Source of the DNA: JAGXFP01 sp039714535
Lineage (GTDB): Bacteria > Desulfobacterota > Desulfobulbia > Desulfobulbales > JAGXFP01
DNA length: 64,000 bases
Assembly: GCA_039714535.1 (NCBI GenBank)
Contig: JBDLJC010000005.1
Location: forward strand, 37,255 to 101,254
Direction: 5' to 3'
The notes under the pieces were generated by a model. That model ran no database searches. It had not been told where the DNA came from and saw nothing but the letters and a program-made list of their open reading frames with translations. Numbering within the stretch: position 1 is the stretch's first letter; the number at the start of each line of letters is the position of its first letter. Below are positions 1 through 7,690 of the stretch, piece after piece. The position numbers and the translations under genes were made by a program.

Positions 1-120
1 AATTATTTCATGGCTCAAGGGCAGGCGACATTTGGTGAAGCCGAAATTGGCATGTATAGTCTGATTGATCGAAGTTCAATTCCGATCAAAGTTGTGAGTA
101 GGAGCATTGGGACTTATTAG
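1..120 (+). CDS. gspK: Type II secretion pseudopilin GspK, C-terminal end (partial)
   Basis: Only the last 39 codons are in the window; the reading frame is open from base 1 and stops with TAG at 118-120. The residues (YF..GQA.FGEAE..MYSLIDR....I.VVSRSIG) fit the end of GspK, the minor pseudopilin that caps the T2SS pseudopilus tip. The identification rests mainly on position directly upstream of gspL, which is the usual order. There is a 114-base gap before gspL with no obvious terminator, so co-transcription is likely. Identity is inferred, not proven, because the diagnostic N-terminal prepilin signal lies outside the window. Confidence 0.6.
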   Translation, partial: NYFMAQGQATFGEAEIGMYSLIDRSSIPIKVVSRSIGTY

Positions 121-234
121 GTGGATTCAAACTAACAGCGAAAAAATCGGCTATTAATAAATTGGTGGCTGTAAAATCGTGCAAAGCCCATAAACGTTAA
201 CAACACATTACAACTCAGAAAGTTAAGCCATTAC

Positions 235-1458
235 ATGAATCCAGCAAAAAAAAATCACTTTTTGTTTCTTGGCCCGGAGGCGCCCGGCAAGGTTGCCTGG
301 GCGGCGTGGTCTGCTACCGACGGGTTCGTGGTTGGGCAGGGTCCACTCAGCGAAGCCCATCAGTTGCAGGGGGAGAAGGTTGTTGTCCTGGTGCCGGGAA
401 CGGAAGTGCTGCTTACCGAGGCGATTATTCCGGGCAACAGTGGCCGGATTATCAAAAAGAGTATCCCTTTCGCCCTCGAAGAGAATCTGGCCGACGAGAT
501 TGAAGATCTTCATTTTGCCCATGGGGTGCTCAGAAAAAACGGCGCCATATCCGTTGCCGTGGTTGCAAAGGCCCAAATGGAGTCATGGCTGGCAATATTG
601 AATGAGCATGATATTGAGGTAAGGTCTCTCGTGCCAGCGACCATGGCCATTCCCCTGACCCCGGAGCAATGGTCGCTAGTTCTCACCGATAGTCAGTTTA
701 TGCTGAGGAAAGGTACCTGGCAGGCATATGCGGGTGATATCGGCAGCCTGCCCGTGTTCTTGGCGGAAGAACTGGCCGCGGATTCCGCACAACAGCCATC
801 CCTCCAATTGTATACCGACGAAGATTGTTCCATAAACTGTGAAGAGGCTGTCCCGGCGATGGGGATTTCGGTTCGGCACCGAAAACCGCTGCTGCAGCTT
901 CTGGTTGACGGCTACGACGAAAAAAAAATGATCAATCTGCTACAGGGGGATTACAGCCGTCATGCCGGCTGGCGCGATCTGTGGCTGAAATGGCAATTAC
1001 CGATAGTTGCCGTGGTTTTGCTGTGTTTAATGAATATCGGCGCTTTTTCTTTTGACTATTACAGGTTGAAATCCGGCAGTGCGGAGCTGAATGAACGGAT
1101 AAAGGCAATCTATCTGCAGAGTTTCCCCGGTAGCCGTCGGGTGGTTAACGCCCGAGCCCAAATGGAGCAAAAGCTGGCTGAATTGCAAGAGGAGATCGGT
1201 GCCCACAGCAGCTTCTTTGAAGTCTACGACAAAACCCTCCCCCTGTTTTTGGCAACATCGGGATTCAGTCTCAATAATCTCAGATTTAATAATGGCCGTT
1301 TTGATTTTGATTTCGAGATCAAAGACCTGCAGTCATTGGAAACCCTTAAACATAATCTGGCAAGTATCCCTGGTATTGTAATAGATATCAAGCACGCTGA
1401 AGCAACCGGCAACCGGGTAAAGGCCAAAATTCAGATAAAAAGCCGAAAAAAACAATGA
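235..1458 (+). CDS. gspL: Type II secretion system protein GspL
   Basis: Inner-membrane platform protein that links the cytoplasmic ATPase GspE to the periplasmic pseudopilus machinery. The 407-residue length is normal for GspL. The first ~240 residues form the cytoplasmic actin-like domain (early VVVLVPGTEVLL stretch). A single membrane span follows at about residues 252-272 (LPIVAVVLLCLMNIGAFSF), and the remainder is a periplasmic ferredoxin-like domain that would pair with GspM. The ATG at 235 has no strong ribosome site. The stop overlaps the gspM start by four bases (ATGA), so translation is probably coupled. The order gspK-L-M-N supports the call. Confidence 0.85.
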   Translation: MNPAKKNHFLFLGPEAPGKVAWAAWSATDGFVVGQGPLSEAHQLQGEKVVVLVPGTEVLLTEAIIPGNSGRIIKKSIPFALEENLADEIEDLHFAHGVLRKNGAISVAVVAKAQMESWLAILNEHDIEVRSLVPATMAIPLTPEQWSLVLTDSQFMLRKGTWQAYAGDIGSLPVFLAEELAADSAQQPSLQLYTDEDCSINCEEAVPAMGISVRHRKPLLQLLVDGYDEKKMINLLQGDYSRHAGWRDLWLKWQLPIVAVVLLCLMNIGAFSFDYYRLKSGSAELNERIKAIYLQSFPGSRRVVNARAQMEQKLAELQEEIGAHSSFFEVYDKTLPLFLATSGFSLNNLRFNNGRFDFDFEIKDLQSLETLKHNLASIPGIVIDIKHAEATGNRVKAKIQIKSRKKQ

Positions 1459-1931
1459 GCCTCTGGTTAAATTTACAAAAAAGAGAGAAGTTGGTGGTGT
1501 TATGGGGAGGGGCTGTTCTGCTGATTCTTCTTGGCTACATTTTATTGGTCGCCCCCCTCAGAAGAGATCGCGTTCGCTTGGAAGCAGCGGTTTTAAGTAA
1601 TAAAGCTGAGCTTGTCTGGATGCAGGATGCCGCTATTAAGGTCAGGCAATTAAAGACGCTGAGTCCAAATAAATCCGCAGTTTCGCCACTGAAGATCATT
1701 GATCAAGCCGCGAGAAAATACGGGGTTGATGCCAGTTTGAAAAAAATTGATCCGGGAGAAACGGGTAAGATCAAGGTTTGGTTTGAGAATCTTGTCTTCG
1801 TCGATTTTATGCGGTTTCTGCGAAGTATTGGCGGTGGTCGGGGCCTTGTCATCACCAACCTCTCCGTGGAGAGGCTGGATGCGCCGGGGATTGTCAATGC
1901 CAGAGCGACCTTTAAGGCGGAATCCAAATGA
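1455..1931 (+). CDS. gspM: Type II secretion system protein GspM
   Basis: Small bitopic inner-membrane protein of the T2SS assembly platform, partner of GspL. It is 158 residues, typical for GspM. A short cytoplasmic head (SLWLNLQKREKLVVLWGG) leads into one membrane span at about residues 15-33, followed by a periplasmic domain. The start overlaps the gspL stop (ATGA) and its own stop overlaps gspN in the same way, so L, M and N form a tightly coupled unit. Sequence conservation in GspM is low; the call depends on size, topology and position. Confidence 0.8.
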   Translation: MSLWLNLQKREKLVVLWGGAVLLILLGYILLVAPLRRDRVRLEAAVLSNKAELVWMQDAAIKVRQLKTLSPNKSAVSPLKIIDQAARKYGVDASLKKIDPGETGKIKVWFENLVFVDFMRFLRSIGGGRGLVITNLSVERLDAPGIVNARATFKAESK

Positions 1932-2695
1932 AAAAAGTGAAATCCTGGATAGCATTGACTGTTGCGCTTTATCTGGTGTTCCTTCTCTGGACACTTCCCG
2001 CCCATTATGTAGTGTCTTTTCTGGAAAAACGTAATGTTTCACCGGCCAAAGATTTTTCAATGTCGGGGGTCGAGGGGGCCTGGACAGCGGGTCGGATCCT
2101 GGTGATCAAAACCGGTGGGGTGGAGTTAAATAACCTGAGCTGGCGCTTCCAGCCGTTTGGATTAATCTTTGGCCGGTTGCAATTTGCGCTTGCCTCTGAC
2201 TTTGCCGGTGGTTCAGTCGCCGGGGTATTGCGGGCTGGCCTCGGTAATGTAGAACTTGCGCAATTACAGGGGGGCGTTCCTGTGGTTGAGTTGGGGCAAA
2301 TATATTTGCCGGGGTTTGAGTTGGCCGGAGTGGTGGAAATTGAAGACCTCGCTCTAATTGTCAAGGATGGCTATCTAAGCGGTGGTTCAGGGCAGCTCAC
2401 CTGGCGTAATGCCAAGGTCAATTCTCCCTACCAGATGTCTCTGGGGGGCGTGAAGCTCGACCTCTCCACCGAAAACGATGGCATTTCATTTAAGGTTAAT
2501 GACCTGGGTGAGGCTCTGCAGACCAGTGGCCTTGGCTTTTTATCCTCAGAGGGGAAGTATTCCTTCGATGGGACAATTGGCGCCCGGCAAGGTAGTTCGC
2601 CTGAACTCGCTACCTTTCTGCAGATTCTCGGCAGGCCAGGAGCCGATGGGATGGTAAAATTGGGATTTAAGGGGCAAATGGCCCGATTTTTTTGA
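1928..2695 (+). CDS. gspN: Type II secretion system protein GspN-like
   Basis: A 255-residue protein with one N-terminal hydrophobic segment (about residues 7-27, IALTVALYLVFLLWTLPAHYV) and a long periplasmic portion rich in beta-type alternation (GVEL..LSWRFQPFGLIFGRLQFAL). That architecture and wording match the GspN family, an accessory T2SS component of uncertain role present in only some T2SS operons. It overlaps gspM by four bases. Its stop at 2693-2695 is followed 20 bases later by the ATG of gspG. Confidence comes from topology plus operon context. Confidence 0.75.
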   Translation: MKKVKSWIALTVALYLVFLLWTLPAHYVVSFLEKRNVSPAKDFSMSGVEGAWTAGRILVIKTGGVELNNLSWRFQPFGLIFGRLQFALASDFAGGSVAGVLRAGLGNVELAQLQGGVPVVELGQIYLPGFELAGVVEIEDLALIVKDGYLSGGSGQLTWRNAKVNSPYQMSLGGVKLDLSTENDGISFKVNDLGEALQTSGLGFLSSEGKYSFDGTIGARQGSSPELATFLQILGRPGADGMVKLGFKGQMARFF

Positions 2696-2715
2696 TAACG
2701 AGGAATATTCTGACA

Positions 2716-3186
2716 ATGAAAGAAAATGGCAACGCAAGAACGAAAGCAATTCCAAGACCCTCTAATCAGTGTGGTTTTACCCTGATTGAAATCATGGTGG
2801 TTGTGGTGATTCTAAGTATCCTGGCCGCCATTGTGGTGCCAAAGATTATGGACCGACCGGACCAGGCCCGCATTGTTAAAGTATCCCAGGACATAAGGGT
2901 TATTGAGAGCGCTCTTAAACTCTATAAATTGGACAATTATTTTTATCCTTCCACCGATCAGGGCCTTGAGGCCTTGATCAGTCGGCCTGGAGACGATCCT
3001 GAGCCAAAAAACTGGAAAGACGGTGGTTATCTTGATCGATTGCCGAATGATCCGTGGGGCGGTGAATATCTCTATTTAAATCCGGGAGTGCATGGGCCGA
3101 TTGATATCTTTTCCATGGGCGCTGACGGCCAACCGGGAGGTGAAGGGATAAGTGGTGATATCGGCAACTGGCCCGATGCCAAATAG
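2716..3186 (+). CDS. gspG: Major pseudopilin GspG
   Basis: Main subunit of the T2SS pseudopilus, which pushes folded exoproteins through the GspD secretin. A class III prepilin signal is visible: CGFTLIEIMVVVVILSILAA, with processing after Gly20 and Glu at +5. The globular part carries the GspG signature (LKLYKLDNYFYPSTDQGLEAL, DPWGGEYLYLNPG, DIFSMGADGQPGG), which includes the calcium-binding loop. The ATG at 2716 was chosen because a CGAGGA ribosome site lies about 12 bases upstream; an in-frame TTG at 2692 is less likely. gspG sits after gspN here, rather than before H-I-J-K as in most T2SS operons. Confidence 0.93.
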   Translation: MKENGNARTKAIPRPSNQCGFTLIEIMVVVVILSILAAIVVPKIMDRPDQARIVKVSQDIRVIESALKLYKLDNYFYPSTDQGLEALISRPGDDPEPKNWKDGGYLDRLPNDPWGGEYLYLNPGVHGPIDIFSMGADGQPGGEGISGDIGNWPDAK

Positions 3187-3700
3187 CAAAGGAGACCGGT
3201 TTATTCGGGCCGGCGGTTTTACCCTGCTTGAGATTCTGGTCGTCATTGTCATAATCTCCATAGTCCTAAGTATGGCGACGATGTCTTTCGATACCGAGCC
3301 TGAAAAACTCGATCATGAGGGCAAAAGACTGGTTGCCCTGATGAAGTTAGCAGCCGAAGAAGCGATCATGAACTCCCGGGAATATAGAGTTGTTTTCACT
3401 GCAGACAGTTACGCCTTTGCGAAACTTGCTGGTGGTAAGTGGCAGGAACTTGGGGATGGGGTCTTCCGGCCCCGGGAATTGCCCGGAGAGTTTATTCTTG
3501 ATTTGACTCTGGGCAATGAACCGGTAGAGTTGGTGGTAGATAATGGCGAGAATGAGAAGTCGAAAAGCTCGGCTGCCATTATGTTTCTCTCCAGTGGCGA
3601 AGTATCTCCTTTTGAACTGGTGATACAAAACACCTCTGGAAAAGAGATAACCATCAGCAATCAAAGCGGGGTTATTGAGGTGGACTCCGGCCAGCTATGA
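3152..3700 (+). CDS. gspH: Minor pseudopilin GspH-like (prepilin-type N-terminal cleavage protein)
   Basis: A 182-residue minor pseudopilin. The prepilin leader ends in AGGFTLLEILVVIVIISIVLS (processing after the second Gly, Glu at +5), followed by a GspH-like globular domain (KRLVALMKLAAEEAIMNSREYRVVF). GspH sits near the pseudopilus tip. The GTG at 3152 lies after a GGAGG/AAGGG-rich stretch and overlaps the gspG end by 35 bases; an in-frame ATG at 3176 would also give a functional leader. It appears to be the last intact gene of the operon, because a transposon remnant begins 30 bases downstream and may have removed further genes. Confidence 0.82.
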   Translation: MVISATGPMPNSKGDRFIRAGGFTLLEILVVIVIISIVLSMATMSFDTEPEKLDHEGKRLVALMKLAAEEAIMNSREYRVVFTADSYAFAKLAGGKWQELGDGVFRPRELPGEFILDLTLGNEPVELVVDNGENEKSKSSAAIMFLSSGEVSPFELVIQNTSGKEITISNQSGVIEVDSGQL

Positions 3701-3730
3701 CTCCCTTTCAAGAGCGCTGCTATCTTCCAT

Positions 3731-4040
3731 TGAGTCTATCTTGTCATTCTTGCTCTTACCGCCGTGAATGGCTCGCATATAGAGGGCATGACCAAGGATA
3801 AAAGGAATACCTTCATCCTCACAAAGATCCGCCAGCCAATACCCAAGTGAACATGCATTCTGCCGAGACGACCAGATCCTCACGATACGGTTTTATGGCG
3901 TTTAAAAAATGCTTCGGGCTGGTCTTCAGGTTGCGGTGGAAAACCGTTTCACCATGCCTATCCAGAATACAGAGGTGTGTTTTGTTTGTGTGAAGGTCAA
4001 TTCCGCAGTAATGTTCATGCTGTTTAGTGTAGAATCTCAT
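3731..4040 (-). pseudogene. IS110-family transposase, N-terminal remnant (frameshifted and truncated)
   Basis: Reading leftward from an ATG at 4038-4040, the product begins MRFYTKQHEHYCGIDLHTNK and shows the DEDD RuvC-like motifs of IS110 transposases: Asp in CGIDLH and Glu in SAECMFTW. Near 3858 there is one extra G (TTGGG where TTGG would keep frame). The frame then continues in another phase as YWLADLCEDEGIPFILGHAL and KNDKIDS. Homology stops at about 3731, before the rest of the catalytic domain and the whole C-terminal Tnp_20 domain, close to the gspH stop. The element is dead and was probably cut by a deletion that joined it to the gsp operon. Confidence 0.85.
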
Positions 4041-4041
4041 A

Positions 4042-4123
4042 GTGAAGGTCTCCTTTTGTTGAGGTTATTGGTCTAACTCTCATCATACTGGAATGGGTCC
4101 AGAATGATTAAGGAGGCCTTCAC
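4042..4123. repeat. Inverted repeat in the terminal region of the IS110 remnant
   Basis: GTGAAGGTCTCCTT at 4042-4055 and AAGGAGGCCTTCAC at 4110-4123 are inverted copies with one mismatch in 14, separated by 54 bases. They lie just upstream of the dead transposase start, in the position of the IS left end. IS110 elements lack ordinary terminal inverted repeats but carry structured non-coding ends, so this may be remaining structure of that end. The right arm ends where the attC-like hairpin begins. Confidence 0.5.
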
Positions 4124-4130
4124 CTGTTGT

Positions 4131-4200
4131 CACGGCGCTCAAAAGGGACGGATAATGGCGGTTCTCAACCGCCCTTCCGCCCCTTAGCTGAATCGTTCTG
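4131..4200 (+). other. attC-like integron recombination site (degenerate, half displaced)
   Basis: A nested hairpin is visible. The inner stem GGCGGTT/AACCGCC (4157-4163 with 4167-4173) sits inside an imperfect outer stem formed by GCTCAAAAGGGACGG (4137-4151) and CCGCCCCTTAGC (4177-4188). The strings GGCGCTCAAAAGGGACG and CCCCTTAGCTGAATCGTT resemble the two halves of integron attC sites. The expected right core GTTRRRY is only partly met (GTTCTGT), and no clear left core is seen next to the IS remnant. The next ATG is 14 bases downstream, as in a gene cassette. No integrase gene is in the window, so this remains a candidate. Confidence 0.45.
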
Positions 4201-4213
4201 TGGAAATAATAAT

Positions 4214-4948
4214 ATGAAAATTATAAAAATTGTGGCTGCATTATTTATTGGTCTTCTGGTTACTCCACCAGAAGTTTTTGCACTTCGTTGCGGGAGCAAA
4301 CTCGTTGCTATTGGAGATAGAAAAATTGAGGTTTTTCAAAAATGTGGGGAGCCAACGCTCATTGAAAAATGGAAGATTGAAAATACGACGTTTAAAACAC
4401 GACGAAATAAGCAATATTCAACAGACATAATTGCCGACCGAGAAGATAAGCAAGAAATTAAAACTGAATACGTTGAAGACTGGACATATAATTTTGGGGC
4501 TAACAGGTTAATTCACTTCCTAACTTTCAAGAATGGCAAGTTATCTCAAATTGAGATTGGCTCAAGAGGATTTGCAGGTGAGTTCCCCTCTGATTTTGAC
4601 AAAACCAGGTGCGGAAAACTCGTTGCACTAGAAGACCGCAAGATCGATGTCATTATGAAATGTGGAGAACCTGTTTTTGTAGAAACCAGAATGGAAGAAA
4701 AACTCACATCGAAGTCTTTGAGTAAACAAATTGGAGATGGACTTAGACTTATAGATGAAAATAAAGGGAGTTACATAGGTGGCCAGAAAATCGATATAAA
4801 ACAGCCAACTAGCTACCATGAGAAAAAACTGTTTATGAATATTACTGATTGGAATTTTAACTTTGGCCCCCATCATTTCCTCCAATTCATTACTTTCGAG
4901 AATGGTAAAGTAACAAAAATCGAACATGGCGATTACGGCTATGAATAA
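4214..4948 (+). CDS. Exported protein with two DUF2845-type repeats
   Basis: The ATG at 4214 gives a clean signal peptide (MKIIKIVAALFIGLLVTPPEVFA) and a 244-residue product; upstream in-frame codons run through the attC-like hairpin and are not believed. Two tandem copies of a ~100-residue unit follow, each with RCG.KLVA..DRKI.V..KCGEP near its start and a WT/WNFNFG.H.LIHFLTF.NGK..KIE.G ending. This matches the DUF2845 family of small periplasmic proteins of unknown function. Each unit has a conserved Cys pair that could form a disulfide. Base composition is AT-rich compared with the gsp genes, consistent with acquired DNA. Confidence 0.75.
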   Translation: MKIIKIVAALFIGLLVTPPEVFALRCGSKLVAIGDRKIEVFQKCGEPTLIEKWKIENTTFKTRRNKQYSTDIIADREDKQEIKTEYVEDWTYNFGANRLIHFLTFKNGKLSQIEIGSRGFAGEFPSDFDKTRCGKLVALEDRKIDVIMKCGEPVFVETRMEEKLTSKSLSKQIGDGLRLIDENKGSYIGGQKIDIKQPTSYHEKKLFMNITDWNFNFGPHHFLQFITFENGKVTKIEHGDYGYE

Positions 4949-5064
4949 AATTGCAGATCAAATGGTTAGACTTGACACGGGAATACGCTGGGTTCCCCAG
5001 TAGGTAGGGGCTCGCAAGTTGCCCAAAACGTCAAAAGGGTAATATTTGATAATCAGGAGAGAAT

Positions 5065-5403
5065 ATGAAAAGACACATCTGCTTTATTATCGCACTCAGT
5101 GTAATTAATATTTTACCTGTCTCCACATTGGCCTTCCAGGACATCAAGATTAAAAATCATTCCTTCTCAGTGATTACCGAAGACCAACCGCCATCTAACC
5201 CAGAGCAAAGTTTCAAGAGAACAGCAGTTTTTATCAAAAATGATGACTGCAATATCCAATACAAAGCAATGTTTGGCGAAATTATATTGGGCGAGGGAGC
5301 TACGAAGATAGAACTGTTCCCACACATTATCCAACTTGGCAATAATACGCTGAAAATCAGGTGCTTGGTTCAAAAAAATATCAGTGTGGAAGGGGTGATG
5401 TAA
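5065..5403 (+). CDS. Small exported protein of unknown function
   Basis: 112 residues starting at an ATG with an AGGAGAG ribosome site a few bases upstream. A typical signal peptide is visible (MKRHICFIIALSVINILPVSTLAF), so the mature product of about 88 residues should be periplasmic. It contains two cysteines (DDCNIQYK and KIRCLVQK) that could be bonded. I do not recognise a family. It ends seven bases before the start of the CopD/cytochrome b5-like gene, so the two are probably co-transcribed. Confidence 0.6.
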   Translation: MKRHICFIIALSVINILPVSTLAFQDIKIKNHSFSVITEDQPPSNPEQSFKRTAVFIKNDDCNIQYKAMFGEIILGEGATKIELFPHIIQLGNNTLKIRCLVQKNISVEGVM

Positions 5404-5410
5404 ATCAAAT

Positions 5411-6334
5411 ATGAACAAGTCAAATTACATCTTAATCATTCTGGCAATATTAATTTTGGCGATTTCATTTTCTATCCATGGAAATGCAACGGAAGAGTAT
5501 GCGGGAGCAACCGGATCAGAATGTAAAGTCTGCCATATTGACCCATTATGGGGTGGTGATCTTACCCAAGTTGGTCAGGGGTATTACTTGTCAGTCTCCC
5601 CTGGGGCGGAACAAAACAAAGCAAATAAGGGCTCGATGTCCTGGCTGTTTAAGCTGGTTATTGGCTACATTCATATTGTTACAGCATTTATGTGGTTCGG
5701 AACAATTCTCTATGTCCACCTTGTTCTAAAACCAGCATATGCGTCCCAGGGCTTACCGCGCGGAGAGGTTAAGGTTGGTATTGCTTCAATGGCCATCATG
5801 GCGACAACAGGATCAATCTTAACTTATTATAAGGTGCCATCTTTTGGCCTTTTGCTCTCTTCGCAGTTTGGTATTCTCCTTCTCATTAAAATGGTTGTTT
5901 TCTCCATCATGGTGCTTTCTGCAATATTTGTGGTTTTGGTAATCGGGCCAAAATTAAAAAAGAAAAAAAAGGTCAGTGCGTCTATGGCAGACGCACTAAC
6001 ACCTTCAGAATTAACTAACTTTGATGGTGAAGAAGGTCGACCGGTTTATTTTGCTTATAAAGGCAAAATTTATGATGTAACGCAAAGTAAACTGTGGAGA
6101 AACGGCAATCACATGAAAAGGCATCATGCTGGAGTTGATCTCACTGAAGTACTTGCCCAGGCCCCACACAGTGAAAATGAAATTTTAGCCATGCCCGAGG
6201 TTGGGCAACTGTCCGAGGGTAAAGAAAGTCCTCCTGCTGAAATACATAAAAAGATTTTTTATGTTATGGCGTATATGAATCTGGGGTTTGTTTTTGTTAT
6301 AACGTTAATTTTAGCGCTTTGGCGGTGGTATTAA
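5411..6334 (+). CDS. Membrane protein with CXXCH haem site, CopD-like membrane domain and C-terminal cytochrome b5-like domain
   Basis: 307 residues with three parts. First is a signal/anchor (residues 5-25) followed by one c-type haem motif CKVCH at residues 38-42. Next come three membrane spans (about 75-100, 117-137, 145-175) resembling CopD-like or DUF4149 membrane proteins (IGYIHIVTAFMWFGTILYVHL, with intramembrane His). Last is a predicted haem/steroid-binding domain of the cytochrome b5 type (Y.AYKGKIYDVTQSKLWRNGNH..RHHAGVDLTEVLAQAPH, residues ~200-275) and a final C-terminal membrane span. It could move electrons across the inner membrane. The combination is suggestive only; no partner enzyme is adjacent. 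Confidence 0.7.
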   Translation: MNKSNYILIILAILILAISFSIHGNATEEYAGATGSECKVCHIDPLWGGDLTQVGQGYYLSVSPGAEQNKANKGSMSWLFKLVIGYIHIVTAFMWFGTILYVHLVLKPAYASQGLPRGEVKVGIASMAIMATTGSILTYYKVPSFGLLLSSQFGILLLIKMVVFSIMVLSAIFVVLVIGPKLKKKKKVSASMADALTPSELTNFDGEEGRPVYFAYKGKIYDVTQSKLWRNGNHMKRHHAGVDLTEVLAQAPHSENEILAMPEVGQLSEGKESPPAEIHKKIFYVMAYMNLGFVFVITLILALWRWY

Positions 6335-6495
6335 CAGGCTGAAATCAGCTGGCAAGCAAGACACTTGATCAGAAGGGGCGCGGTTAAGTTTGCCGCTGGG
6401 TTACGGGCTGGCAAGTACCTCAACTGTTCAAAATAGGTAATTATAGTAAAGAAAAATCGTTACCAGGATAGGTTATCCTTGGGAAGGAGGAAAAA

Positions 6496-7083
6496 ATGGA
6501 TGAAGCGTTGAAGAGGAATGTTTTTCTTGTCAAAGAACATGTTGGAATGTTCAAGGCCGCGAACAACTACGATATTCTCGATCCTCAAACAGGCGATATT
6601 GTTTTGGAGTGCCGTGAAGAGCGGTTGGGAATAATAACAAAGCTTTTGAGGTTCACCGACTATAAAAGGATGACCCCGTTTGACATCCAGATAAGAACTC
6701 CCGATGGCAAGCAAGTCGTTCGTATTACCCGAGGCATTTCCCTGTTTTTGTCAAAGGTTAAAGTCCTTAATGGCCACGATCAGGTCATCGGAGGATTTAA
6801 GCAGAAGCTCTTCTCGATAGGTGGATCCTTCAACATCCTTGATGCCAACGACAATCCCGTTTGTCTGCTTAAAGGCAAATGGACAGGTTGGGACTTCAAG
6901 TTTATGGCTGGCGAGACCGAACTTGCGCATGTTACCAAGAAGTGGAGCGGCATCGGCAAGGAGCTGTTTACCAGTGCCGATAACTATGTGCTCGAAATAT
7001 CTGAATCTCTCCCGGCAGACAATGCCAGCCGCCAGCTGATTATTGCCGCTGTTATGTGCATAGATATGGTGCTTAAGGAGTAG
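6496..7083 (+). CDS. Scramblase/LURP-one-like family protein
   Basis: 195 residues, ATG preceded by a strong GGAAGGAGG site. The fold signature is a series of short beta-type segments ending in glycine turns (FLVKEHVGMFKAANNYDILDPQTGD, VLNGHDQVIGGFKQK, FNILDANDNPVCLLKGKWTGWDF, LAHVTKKWSGIGKELFTSADNYVLEI). This is the tubby-like C-terminal barrel of phospholipid scramblase-related/LURP-one proteins. The C-terminal hydrophobic helix (LIIAAVMCIDMVLKE) corresponds to the one buried in the barrel. Cellular role in bacteria is unknown. It lacks a signal peptide and should be cytoplasmic or membrane-associated. Confidence 0.7.
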   Translation: MDEALKRNVFLVKEHVGMFKAANNYDILDPQTGDIVLECREERLGIITKLLRFTDYKRMTPFDIQIRTPDGKQVVRITRGISLFLSKVKVLNGHDQVIGGFKQKLFSIGGSFNILDANDNPVCLLKGKWTGWDFKFMAGETELAHVTKKWSGIGKELFTSADNYVLEISESLPADNASRQLIIAAVMCIDMVLKE

Positions 7084-7172
7084 GGGTAATTCCGGGCCAG
7101 CTTAAACAGAAGGGAGAAGAAGTCCACAGGGGCCTTGTGGGCAAGTTTCGGACGAGGCATGCAAGGAGAAAA

Positions 7173-7592
7173 ATGACCAGACCAATATCTGTATCAATAA
7201 TTTCTTGGTTTTACATCACCTATTCGGTAGTAACGTTATTACCCAAAATATTTATTCTAGTATCTCCTGAGGCTTATGCCGGGCTGGAAGAATTAATGGC
7301 AGTTCACAACCACAATGAATTGGTCTCTGTCTCATTATGGTTTCAAATTCTATTTTCATATCTAACCTCTCTAGTGTTGGCGGTAGCGGGAATTTTGATG
7401 CTCAAGGGTTATGAGTGGGGGAGAAGTCTTATGGCAATATGGCTTCTGGGTGCCTCTCTTCTTACTCTTCTGGTTGCAGGTTTTTCATTGCCTTTTTATG
7501 TAAAAACCACTTTTGCTGTTATTGTTATAATTTTGTTGTTCCGGCCTAAGGCCAATGAATATTTCAAAGGCGACGAAGTTGTAAATGCATAA
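7173..7592 (+). CDS. Small integral membrane protein of unknown function
   Basis: The ATG at 7173 has a CAAGGAGA site five bases upstream and is preferred over an in-frame GTG at 7137. The 139-residue product has four predicted membrane spans (about residues 5-27, 51-75, 80-98, 101-125) with a short loop between each. I do not recognise the family. The stop codon lies in GCATAAC (7586-7592 plus one base), the same arrangement as at the end of the TIR gene at 63 kb, and the dispersed repeat follows eight bases later. That makes a cassette origin possible. Confidence 0.55.
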   Translation: MTRPISVSIISWFYITYSVVTLLPKIFILVSPEAYAGLEELMAVHNHNELVSVSLWFQILFSYLTSLVLAVAGILMLKGYEWGRSLMAIWLLGASLLTLLVAGFSLPFYVKTTFAVIVIILLFRPKANEYFKGDEVVNA

Positions 7593-7599
7593 CCCGTAT

Positions 7600-7690
7600 A
7601 AGGCCTCCCCTTATCAAGATCGAAAAGTCCATTAAAGAAAGAACATCCTTCCTTTTTTCGCCCTGGCGTCGAGCAGCCAGATGTTTACCA
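7600..7690. repeat. Dispersed repeat, copy 1 (partner at 63912-64000)
   Basis: About 90 bases beginning AAGGCCTCCCCTT, roughly 80 percent identical to 63912-64000, with matching landmarks TCCATTAA, TTTTCGC.CTGGCGT and GAGCAGCCAGA. Each copy begins about eight bases after a TAAC stop-containing end of a small gene. On the minus strand both copies have an open frame ending in matching residues (WLL.ARAK...MFF, then stop), so the repeat may carry the 3' end of a lost gene. I do not recognise the element. Confidence 0.6.

Noticed and set aside
4127..4213. Upstream start at 4127 for the DUF2845 protein
   Set aside because: That extension runs through the attC-like hairpin, is Arg/Pro-rich and hides the signal peptide that begins at 4214.
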